A program made the translations under genes and the position numbers. The notes beneath the pieces were generated by a model. That model saw only the letters and a program-made list of their open reading frames with translations. It was not told the origin of the DNA and ran no database searches. Shown piece after piece: positions 1 through 7,163 of a stretch of 36,132 bases of DNA. Every line of letters begins with the position of its first letter. The first letter of the stretch is position 1. This DNA comes from a bacterium (GTDB lineage Bacteria > Verrucomicrobiota > Verrucomicrobiia > Limisphaerales > JAJXZI01): assembly GCA_021780115.1 (NCBI GenBank), contig JAJXZI010000297.1:1-36132 (forward strand). The letters are read 5' to 3'.

Positions 1-181
<181 letters not shown>

Positions 182-260
182 TCAACAATCCATCGTGTCC
201 GGTCGTTTGCGAACCGGAAATCGCCATGCTCTGCAGGTTCGGGTTCGACGCCTGCCGGCA

Positions 261-276
261 AGCAGTGGTTGTGCCA
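261..276 (-). promoter_or_regulatory. Sigma-54 (-24/-12) promoter of glnK
   Basis: On the minus strand the sequence is TGGCACAACCACTGCT. It has the invariant GG and GC separated by exactly 10 bases and a perfect TGGCAC -24 box, against the RpoN consensus TGGCACG-N4-TTGCW. The expected start is about 12 nt past the GC, near position 250, giving a leader of about 84 nt to the glnK ATG at 166. The other three promoters in this locus share TGGCA and TGCT with the same spacing. No convincing NtrC-type enhancer was identified by eye in 277-538, where nothing else is recognised. Confidence 0.8.
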
Positions 277-538
277 CCGTTGCACCGGCGGGGATCCGTC
301 AGATGACGAACCCTTGATTCTACTAGCTCATCTGCCGGCTATCGAGGCAACCAAGTCAGTGAATGTGTAGTCTCTTTTTGATCGCAGCGGCCAAATTTAG
401 CCACCTACGTAGCGGAATTAACACCACCCGCATGCGCCTGAGCCACCGGAAAACTCGACGCACGCCGGATCCCGATCGTCAACGACTCCGATGCTTGAAC
501 ACATGAGTCTTGACCTGTCGTCTCCACCAGTGCCGGCC

Positions 539-2524
539 TCAGACGCGGATTGGCAGGATCAGCAGCGGCAGACCTTCGTGGTAAAACCGGCGCTGGACGG
601 CGAAGACCGCATAGTTGTGGAGAAAGCGCGTGAGAAAGCTCTCGTGGGCAAACACCAGTTGCCCGGCAAAGAAAATCGCCTGCGGGAACCGGGCCAGCAC
701 GCGCGGGGCGACCTTCTCCACCTCGGAGACGACATCGATGCCCATCGCCGATACCGCCTCCGCGTAGAATCCCCGCTTGCGCAGGTAATTCTCATATCGC
801 TGGCCTTCGGCCTGGAGGTGCGCCTGGAGATTCTCCATTTCCGCGGCGCCTTTGAAGTTCCCGGCGTCCACCACGCCGACTTGAATGAAGACGAAGTTTT
901 TGAACAGACCGGGGAACATCCGGAAGATGCCGAACAAGGTGTGCAACCCCAGGCCGTTGAAGCCGTTGACGAGCACGACGGCTGTCTTGGCGTGCGGATT
1001 GAACGCCGGGCCGAGCGGCGCCGGCGCGTCGCCCGCAGCCACGGGTTTGGGACAGTCGGCTTCGGCGGCGGTGACTAGGTCGTCCAACCGGCGCAAGTCC
1101 AGCGTGGTCCGGCGGTAATGGCGTTTGATGAGGAAGGCCGCGCCGACGAGCAGGCCCGTGACGACTAGGGTGATCCAACCGCCCTCAAAAAACTTGAGGG
1201 CGCTCAAGGAGATCAGAATGAACGTGGTCATCACAAAGCCGACGCCGTTAATGGCGATCCGCCTTCGCCAGCCGGCGAGCGCCCGGCGTTCCTGCCACCA
1301 GTGCCGCACCATGCCCAGTTGGGACAGGCTGAAGGTGATAAAGACGTTGATGCTGTAAAGCACCACCAGAAAATCCACCGAGCCGCGCGAGCAAATCATC
1401 AGCACCAGCGCGCCCAGGCCCATCAGCAGGATGCCGTTTTGGGTGACGAACCGGTCGCTGAGCGTGGCAAACCGGCTGGGAAACCAGCGGTCCAGCGCCA
1501 TGTTCGCCAGCACCCGCGGGCCGTCCAGAAAGCCCGTCTGCGCCGCGACAAACAGCAGCGCCGCCTCTGACGCGAGCGTGACGACAATGAAGGGCAAGGC
1601 GGCGCCGCGCGGCCAGGCGGCCGTGAGCTGCTCGAAGAATACCGCGTTGAGGGTCTTGCCGGTTTGCGGCTGGACACGGTACAGCAGGTAGCCAAGCAGC
1701 AGGCCGGCCACCGTGAGCGCCAGCGAGATTGCCATGTAGCGCATCGTGCGCTTGCCGGTCTGGACGCGCGGCTCGCGCAGGATCGGCAGGCCGTTGCTGA
1801 CGGCTTCAATACCGGTGTAGGTGCCGGCCCCCATGCTGTAGGCGCGCAACACCAGCAGCGCCATGCCTAGCCAGCCCAGTTGGCTGTGCGACGTGGCGAC
1901 CTCGGCGGAAGCGTGCTGCCAGAGGTCGGGAAAGTTTGCGGCGTGGGTGCAGACCGCGTAACCGATGGCGAAGGCGTGCGTCACCACAAACGCCAGGAAG
2001 ATCGGCACCCACGGCAGCACGGCCTCCTTGGCCCCGCGCAAGTTCAGCAGCGTCAGCAGGCAGACGCCGGCCACCTCCACGGCCAACTTGTAGGACACAG
2101 TGGCCGCCGGCAACAGACTGAAGAGGGCATCCGCGCCGCTGGCAACCGAGATGGTGATGGTCAGGACGTAGTCAATCAGCAGGGCGGAGCCGGACACCAC
2201 GCCCAGCGTGGGCGAAAGCAGCTTGCTGGCCACCAGGTAGCCGCCGCCGCCGGTGGGGAACAGTTCGATAATCTGCGAATAGCTGGCGCTGATGACGAAC
2301 ACCGTCACCACGGACGCCGCCGCGACCAGCAGGCTCAGATAAATGTGACCGTTGAGCGCCTTGAAGGTCTCCTCGGGACCGTAGCACGAGGAGGACAAGC
2401 CGTCGGCGCCCAAGCCGACCCAGGCAAAGAAGGCGATGAGCGAGAGCTTGTGGAACAAGCCCTCATCCGAGAGATCGCGCGATTTTCCGATGACGACCGT
2501 CTTTAACTTGCTGCCCAGATTCAT
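539..2524 (-). CDS. KimA-like APC/KUP-family transporter (probable K+ importer)
   Basis: The 661-residue protein has about 12 hydrophobic segments and a soluble C-terminal domain of about 160 residues. The first membrane segment carries the ADGLSSSCYGPEE signature, followed by FPTGGGGYLVASK and DYVLTITISVASGADA, which resemble Bacillus subtilis KimA (YdaO), a high-affinity proton-coupled potassium importer, and related APC-superfamily permeases. The cytosolic tail (VVLVNGFNGLGLHT, then the FLHNYAVFAVQRRFYHEGLPLLILPIRV end) matches the KimA-type C-terminal domain layout. Potassium as the substrate is supported by the c-di-AMP riboswitch in the leader (2640-2800), since this riboswitch class commonly controls K+ and osmolyte transporters. 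The gene lies between amt and glnK on the same strand, separated from each by about 350 bp, so it is probably its own transcription unit. A general amino-acid permease is the alternative. Start is the ATG at 2524. Confidence 0.85.
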   Translation of the reverse strand: MNLGSKLKTVVIGKSRDLSDEGLFHKLSLIAFFAWVGLGADGLSSSCYGPEETFKALNGHIYLSLLVAAASVVTVFVISASYSQIIELFPTGGGGYLVASKLLSPTLGVVSGSALLIDYVLTITISVASGADALFSLLPAATVSYKLAVEVAGVCLLTLLNLRGAKEAVLPWVPIFLAFVVTHAFAIGYAVCTHAANFPDLWQHASAEVATSHSQLGWLGMALLVLRAYSMGAGTYTGIEAVSNGLPILREPRVQTGKRTMRYMAISLALTVAGLLLGYLLYRVQPQTGKTLNAVFFEQLTAAWPRGAALPFIVVTLASEAALLFVAAQTGFLDGPRVLANMALDRWFPSRFATLSDRFVTQNGILLMGLGALVLMICSRGSVDFLVVLYSINVFITFSLSQLGMVRHWWQERRALAGWRRRIAINGVGFVMTTFILISLSALKFFEGGWITLVVTGLLVGAAFLIKRHYRRTTLDLRRLDDLVTAAEADCPKPVAAGDAPAPLGPAFNPHAKTAVVLVNGFNGLGLHTLFGIFRMFPGLFKNFVFIQVGVVDAGNFKGAAEMENLQAHLQAEGQRYENYLRKRGFYAEAVSAMGIDVVSEVEKVAPRVLARFPQAIFFAGQLVFAHESFLTRFLHNYAVFAVQRRFYHEGLPLLILPIRV

Positions 2525-2546
2525 ATCGAAACGACTGCAGAACGAT

Positions 2547-2573
2547 GGCGCGGCCGGAGCTAAGCCCCGCGCC
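2547..2573 (-). promoter_or_regulatory. GC-rich hairpin before the KimA-like start, possible riboswitch expression platform
   Basis: GGCGCGG (2547-2553) and CCGCGCC (2567-2573) form a perfect 7-bp stem with a 13-nt loop, ending about 23 nt before the ATG. A second perfect hairpin, CCCGTGA/TCACGGG with a 3-nt loop, lies at 2605-2621. Neither is followed by a T-run, so intrinsic termination is not shown. Control of translation or Rho access by the upstream riboswitch is an inference. Confidence 0.4.
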
Positions 2574-2639
2574 GCGCGTGGTTGCCGTCTGGGAAGTCTT
2601 GTCTCCCGTGAACGTCACGGGTGTTGAGGACTGCCCTTC

Positions 2640-2800
2640 CAAACGCCGACGAGGTTAGCTGACGGGCTGGGCCTTGAAAGTGGCCTCGGCGCCGGTTGCC
2701 CGGCTCCATTCGCCCCATCCTCGGAACCTCCACTGCTCCGAGGAATCGCGGTTCCCCCGCATCCGGCTTCAGGAAGGAAACCGGATTTAGGCTGCTGCCG
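2640..2800 (-). promoter_or_regulatory. c-di-AMP riboswitch (ydaO-yuaA class)
   Basis: Read on the minus strand, the leader contains the conserved blocks of the ydaO-yuaA motif in order: GCCTAAATCCGG (near 2792-2781), a hairpin back to CCGGAT, GCGGGGGAACCGCG (about 2760-2747), a variable stem CCTCGGA/TCCGAGG, TGGGGCGAAT, a GCCGGGCAACCGGC hairpin, CACTTTC, and the near-invariant 3' block CCCGTCAGCTAACCTCGTCG (about 2666-2647) closing on GGC. The CAGCTAACCTCGT block and the GGGGGAACC block are diagnostic of this class. The aptamer ends about 120 nt before the ATG of the KimA-like transporter. Known members bind c-di-AMP and switch off K+ uptake and osmolyte genes, which fits the gene downstream. 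Confidence 0.92.
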
Positions 2801-2870
2801 CGCAAGAAAGCTCCGAAAGTGATACTCGTCAAATGAATTCGGTCGCTCGGCGCCAAAGCTTCCGGCACGG

Positions 2871-4508
2871 TCAAAAGATTCGAGGAGACGACTTGTCCGT
2901 CAGATGATAGTCCGGATAACACTCGACGCCGACTTCGGCCCGGTCCAAGCCAGCCAGTTCGTCTTCCCGCGCGACGCGCATCGGCACCAGGAGATTGGAA
3001 AGCCGGAACCAGATCCACGCGAAACAACCGACGAAGAGCACGCAAGCCAGCAGGCCGACACACTGGGCGGCCAGTTGCGACCCGTCGTTGGCGGGCGCGC
3101 CGAACCAAGTGCCAACGGCGCCGGTGACGCCCTGGTCCGTCCAGCCAGCCGCGAGCAGATCGCGGAGCCGGGCGGCGGTTTCCGAGGTGCCGTCGCTGGT
3201 GATCGTTTGCGCGACGCCTGCTTTGAGCAGCCGGTGGATGCCGTTCCAACCCGCGCCGAAACTGCCGTTGGCGAACAAGCCCAGGCTGAGCACGCCCCAA
3301 GCGCCGTTGACGGCGTGGACCGAGAGCGCGCCGACCGGATCGTCGAGGCGCGCGGTGTTCTCGAAGAAAAACACGGCCCACACCGCCAAAACGCCAGCCA
3401 CGGCCCCGATGGCCACCGCGGCGGCGGCACTGACGAAGGCGCACGGCGCGGCGATCGCCACCAAACCGGCCAGCAGGCTGTTGCACAGGAGGGACGGGTC
3501 CGGTTTGCCCAAGATCCAGTACATCACCAGACAGCCGGCCACCGTCGCGGCGGCCGAGGCGAGGAAGGTATTCACTGCGACGACGGCGATGCGCCCATCT
3601 TCGCCGGCAAGACTCATCCCGGCGTTCAGCCCGAACCAGCCGAACGCCAGGATGAACGTGCCCAAGACTACATAGACGAGGTTGTGCCCTTGGATCGGAC
3701 GCGCCCGGCCCGGAGGCCCGTATTTCCCCAGTCGCGGCCCGATCACGGCGATGCCGGCCAGCGCGATCATGCCGCCGCACAAATGCAGGACCGAGGAACC
3801 GGCGAAGTCCACCTGCCCGTGTCCCAAGCCGAAGTTTCGTCCCAGGCTGGCCAACCAACCGCCGCCCCAAACCCAGCGGCCGACAATCGCGTACGGCAGC
3901 AGACCGGCCCACACGCCGTATAGGAGGAAGTTCTTGAGCCGCCACCGTTCCGCCATGGCCCCGACGGGAATGGCGGCCACCGTCGCCGCGAAGACCGCTT
4001 GCAGCAGAAACAGAGCGGCTAGGCGCGCATTGTTCCCCGGAGGCCCGAAGAACAAGCCTTCGTGGCCGCACAAGATTCTGAAACCGCCCACCCAGAAACC
4101 CAGCCCGGCCAGCGCGTAGGACAACAGACTCATCGTCACCATGTGGGCCGCGTTTTTCGCGCGGCACAAGCCCGTGGCGACGAGTGCGAAGCCGGCTTGC
4201 AGAAACATGGCCAGGAAGGCGGCCGCCACCACCGGAACCCAGTCCGGCGCGGCGTCAGTGGGGCCGCGGTTTGCGGACTGGTCGCCGCCTTCCCCACGCT
4301 GCGCCGGCGCTGGCTCGGTCTGGCCCCGCGAAGCGGAGACAGGTAAACCCGATGCCGACTGCACGGCAGGGTCGGCTTCGGCTGCTGCTGCGGTCGCTAA
4401 GGCGGGCCGCCAAAACAGGAGCGAGCAGGTCAGGATGAGGAGGTTGGAAGCCCAGGCAAAGCAAATGCAGAAACGGCGTTTCCCGCTGGCGAGGTTTCCC
4501 ATTGGCAT
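2871..4508 (-). CDS. amt: Ammonium transporter (Amt/Mep/Rh family)
   Basis: From the ATG at 4508 the product has 545 residues. It begins with a signal peptide (MPMGNLASGKRRFCICF then a hydrophobic core ending PALATA), a low-complexity Pro/Ser/Gln linker, and then 11 expected membrane segments. Family marks are AMFLQAGFALVATGLCRAKN in the first helix, VDFAGSSVLHLCGG with the first pore histidine at about residue 242, and DPVGALSVHAVNG with the second at about 398, so the twin-His pore is intact. The C-terminus EDELAGLDRAEVGVECYPD is the regulatory tail contacted by P-II proteins. The frame is open upstream to 4673, but the sigma-54 promoter at 4634-4649 lies inside that extension, which argues for the shorter start (4508, or 4502). 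The gene imports ammonium across the inner membrane; its expected partner glnK is nearby. Confidence 0.93.
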   Translation of the reverse strand: MPMGNLASGKRRFCICFAWASNLLILTCSLLFWRPALATAAAAEADPAVQSASGLPVSASRGQTEPAPAQRGEGGDQSANRGPTDAAPDWVPVVAAAFLAMFLQAGFALVATGLCRAKNAAHMVTMSLLSYALAGLGFWVGGFRILCGHEGLFFGPPGNNARLAALFLLQAVFAATVAAIPVGAMAERWRLKNFLLYGVWAGLLPYAIVGRWVWGGGWLASLGRNFGLGHGQVDFAGSSVLHLCGGMIALAGIAVIGPRLGKYGPPGRARPIQGHNLVYVVLGTFILAFGWFGLNAGMSLAGEDGRIAVVAVNTFLASAAATVAGCLVMYWILGKPDPSLLCNSLLAGLVAIAAPCAFVSAAAAVAIGAVAGVLAVWAVFFFENTARLDDPVGALSVHAVNGAWGVLSLGLFANGSFGAGWNGIHRLLKAGVAQTITSDGTSETAARLRDLLAAGWTDQGVTGAVGTWFGAPANDGSQLAAQCVGLLACVLFVGCFAWIWFRLSNLLVPMRVAREDELAGLDRAEVGVECYPDYHLTDKSSPRIF

Positions 4509-4633
4509 TGTCCCAGGATAGCGCAACGCGCCGCCGAGATAAATCCACGAAGCCCCGTCGCTTCGCGGCCTCGAACAGCGAGTCGCAAGCTCAAACGTGT
4601 GCCGATTGCGCATGAAATCCACCACCCGTCGAA

Positions 4634-4649
4634 AGCAACCAGTTTGCCA
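4634..4649 (-). promoter_or_regulatory. Sigma-54 (-24/-12) promoter of amt
   Basis: The minus strand reads TGGCAAACTGGTTGCT: GG and GC are 10 bases apart and the -12 element TTGCT is perfect. The predicted start near 4623 gives a leader of about 115 nt to the ATG at 4508. The 10-mer AAACTGGTTG inside this promoter recurs exactly 35 bp upstream (4671-4680 on the plus-strand numbering), where GGGAAACTGGTTGT is a weaker partial copy of the same promoter shape. Confidence 0.82.
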
Positions 4650-4914
4650 GAGCGTCTTCACCCCGCTGAACAACCAGTTTCCCTCGTAAACTCAAGAAAC
4701 ACGGTTTGCCCGGAGCCGTTCGCCACTCCTCAGCGGGTGCTCTGCGGCTTTCGGATTGGCTAGATTTGGCCAGCTTGTGCACTTCGCCCACGCGGGAGCG
4801 GTCGTTTCCAGCGGACTTCAAGAAAAGCGTTTCTGACCAGGGTAATAAGGACTTCGTTGGCTCCAGCGGTGTTGAGGGTGGGAACGGCCCTTGATCGGGG
4901 CCTGCTTCTGGTGC

Positions 4915-4930
4915 TGGCATACCCCCTGCT
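4915..4930 (+). promoter_or_regulatory. Sigma-54 (-24/-12) promoter of the APC permease
   Basis: TGGCATACCCCCTGCT has GG and GC spaced by 10 bases and the same TGGCA and TGCT ends as the other three RpoN promoters in this locus. Transcription should begin near 4941, leaving a leader of about 84 nt before the ATG at 5026. This promoter and the amt promoter are divergent in the same 517-bp spacer (4509-5025), in which no gene is seen. Confidence 0.78.
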
Positions 4931-5025
4931 TTCAGGTCGCCAAGCGGCTATCGGACGAACGGCTTTGGCCGGGCGTGCCGTGTGAGACACAGTCCAGAGA
5001 ACTAACTAACAAACCAAACAAAAGT

Positions 5026-6855
5026 ATGGCAGCGAACAGCACCACCACGATGAAACCCACGTTGGGCCTGACGGGCCTGACGATGAACGCCATGGCCCTG
5101 ATTGCGCCGGGGGCCTTCCTCTGGCTGACGTTCGCGCAGCAATCCCTCTACGGCGCGCCGATGGCGGGCAGCGCGATGTGGTTCGGAATCGTCGCGGCGC
5201 TGGCGCTGTGCTTCGCCACGGCCATCTCCTATGCCGAGTTGTCCAAGCTCTATCCGGGCGCTGGGTCATCCTATGTATTCGCCGAACAGGCGTTCGCGGC
5301 CAAGACCACGTCGTTTAAGTTTGCGCGACTGGCCAAGTTCGTGATCGGTTGGGCCAGCCACCTCTACTACTGGATTTATCCCGGTGTGATGGTGGGCGTG
5401 ACGGCCCTGCTCATGGGTTATCTACTGGGCCAGTTGTGGCCCGCCACGTTCTCCGCGTCCGTGCCCAGCCCGCTGTTCATGGGTCTGTTCTGCGTGGTCT
5501 TCGCCTTGGGCGTGGCTTACATCGCCTTCCGCGGCGTGACAGGCGCCACGACCGTCAACGTGGCGATCAATGTGATTCAGATCAGCGCGTTGCTCGTCTT
5601 CTCCGGCATGGCGATTGCCTACCGCGCGAACCACCCGCACGGCTCCGTGGGCTACACCCTCGATCCCGACGGCGTCGCCATCAACAAGGTCATTGCCAAC
5701 GACAAAGACGGCCATCCGATCAAAGACAAGGACGGCAACTACGTCTATGAGATGGCGGAAGACGGCAAGACGCCGAAAGCGTTCACGCTGAGCTACGCGC
5801 CGGACGTGGCAATCGACAAGGGGTCCGACCCAAAGAATCCCACCGACACCTTTGAGTTCCACGCGACCGCCAAGTCGGTGGTTTCGCCGCACGGCTTTAG
5901 TTACATGATCATTCAAGCCTGCATCGCGATTCTGATCTTGGTAGGCTTTGAGTCCGTCACCGCGATGGGCGAGGAAGCCAAGAATCCCAAGCGCGACATC
6001 CCCCGGGCCGTCCTGCTCTCGCTGCTGATTCAAGGCGTAGTCTGCTATCTGATAGAATATTTTGCCGCCAACTACTTTCTGAACAGCGGCTACACGATGA
6101 CCACCGCCAGCGGCTCACCGGCGCCGCTGGGCGACATGATGGTGATCATCGGCACTTGGCTCTTCGGCAGTCCCGCCGCGGGCAAGGCGTTCATGTTGAT
6201 CCAGGCCTTCACCGTGTTCCTGGCCTTAATCGGCACGACGCTGTCCTGCATCAACACCGGCGCGCGGGTTACTTACGCCATGGGGCGGGACGACGAAGTG
6301 CCGTCCCACTTCGGGTTGCTGCACGGCACCCGGCTCACGCCCCACCGGGCCATCTGGACGCTCGCGATCATTTCTGCGGTCATCGGGATCTTCTCGGTGA
6401 TGTTTTACTTCTGCGGCGGCGCGGCGCTCACGGCGGATGCCATCAAGGGTCTGCCGCAGAACTTCTGGTACAGCTTCGGCATTATCAACCACGACACCGC
6501 CGCCAAGATTCCGCAGAGCCTGCTGGTGGTGACGCTGGCGAGCAACTTCGGCACGTTCCTGCTCTACATGCTGACCAACTGGGTGGCCATCGTGGCCTTT
6601 CGTGAGCATCACTCCTTCAACACCTTCAAACACGTCGTGGTGCCGGTGTTCGGACTGCTGGCCAACCTGCTGTGCATGTTGTTCTACCTCATCGGTCCGT
6701 TCTCGATTTCCGGCATGAGCTGGAAGGAGCCATATCTTGCCTTGGGCGTGGCGTTGGTCTGGGGTCTTTACGGTGCCTGGTATTTCGTACGTTCGAGCAA
6801 AGCCAAGGGGCGGGAGATCCTGCTAAGTCAGAAGCCGGTCGTGGCGACGGCCTAG
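5026..6855 (+). CDS. APC-family amino acid permease with a large hydrophilic insert
   Basis: The 609-residue inner-membrane protein has about 12 membrane segments. LGLTGLTMNAMALIAPGAFLWLTF is the first APC helix, and GFESVTAMGEEAKNPKRDIPRAVLLSLL is the highly conserved APC loop-helix motif. Between membrane segments lies an unusual hydrophilic stretch of about 85 residues (roughly residues 210-290) with repeated D-x-D-G motifs (NDKDGHPIKDKDGNY). The substrate is probably an amino acid or amine, inferred from the family and the nitrogen-regulated promoter. The start at ATG 5026 is chosen because MAANSTTTMKP begins just before the first helix and the sigma-54 promoter at 4915-4930 lies inside any longer frame. 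The leader before the ATG is rich in A and C (CTAACTAACAAACC) with no Shine-Dalgarno. An intrinsic terminator follows. Confidence 0.88.
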   Translation: MAANSTTTMKPTLGLTGLTMNAMALIAPGAFLWLTFAQQSLYGAPMAGSAMWFGIVAALALCFATAISYAELSKLYPGAGSSYVFAEQAFAAKTTSFKFARLAKFVIGWASHLYYWIYPGVMVGVTALLMGYLLGQLWPATFSASVPSPLFMGLFCVVFALGVAYIAFRGVTGATTVNVAINVIQISALLVFSGMAIAYRANHPHGSVGYTLDPDGVAINKVIANDKDGHPIKDKDGNYVYEMAEDGKTPKAFTLSYAPDVAIDKGSDPKNPTDTFEFHATAKSVVSPHGFSYMIIQACIAILILVGFESVTAMGEEAKNPKRDIPRAVLLSLLIQGVVCYLIEYFAANYFLNSGYTMTTASGSPAPLGDMMVIIGTWLFGSPAAGKAFMLIQAFTVFLALIGTTLSCINTGARVTYAMGRDDEVPSHFGLLHGTRLTPHRAIWTLAIISAVIGIFSVMFYFCGGAALTADAIKGLPQNFWYSFGIINHDTAAKIPQSLLVVTLASNFGTFLLYMLTNWVAIVAFREHHSFNTFKHVVVPVFGLLANLLCMLFYLIGPFSISGMSWKEPYLALGVALVWGLYGAWYFVRSSKAKGREILLSQKPVVATA

Positions 6856-6873
6856 CTTCGGACTGGTTCGGGG

Positions 6874-6911
6874 GCGGCTGGTCATTCCGTGACGGGTGAC
6901 CAGCCGCTTTT
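6874..6911 (+). terminator. Rho-independent terminator after the APC permease
   Basis: GCGGCTGGTCA (6874-6884) pairs perfectly with TGACCAGCCGC (6897-6907) across a 12-nt loop and is followed at once by TTTT. It starts 18 bp after the permease stop codon. The rest of the spacer to 7163 shows only a weak 8-bp inverted repeat (TTCCTGGC at 6962, GCCAGGAA at 7005) and no gene. Confidence 0.85.
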
Positions 6912-7163
6912 GCTTTGGCGACACGACGCTCCGCCGGCTATCCTCCTAGCCACAGCGGTGATTCCTGGCTTGCGTCCGCTCACGCAAAACAACGCGTGGA
7001 AGCCGCCAGGAAGCCACCCCCCGTGCGAATCCAAGCTCGGAGTCAAGCTGAAGACGGCCATGAGACATGAGACAATGATACTATTGGTCATTCGCCCGGC
7101 GGGGTTGCGTTTGGCCCCATCCGCATCGGAGCGTTGGGATTTGCGGGGTTCGGATGTACTGCC

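Noticed and set aside
2560-4167. 535-codon minus-strand frame overlapping amt in another frame
   Set aside because: The translation is Arg/Gly-rich without membrane segments or motifs, and the overlapping frame encodes a full Amt channel.
6962-7012. Inverted repeat TTCCTGGC/GCCAGGAA as an operator upstream of the PP2C-kinase gene
   Set aside because: Only 8 bp with a 35-nt loop; expected by chance in a sequence of this size and composition.
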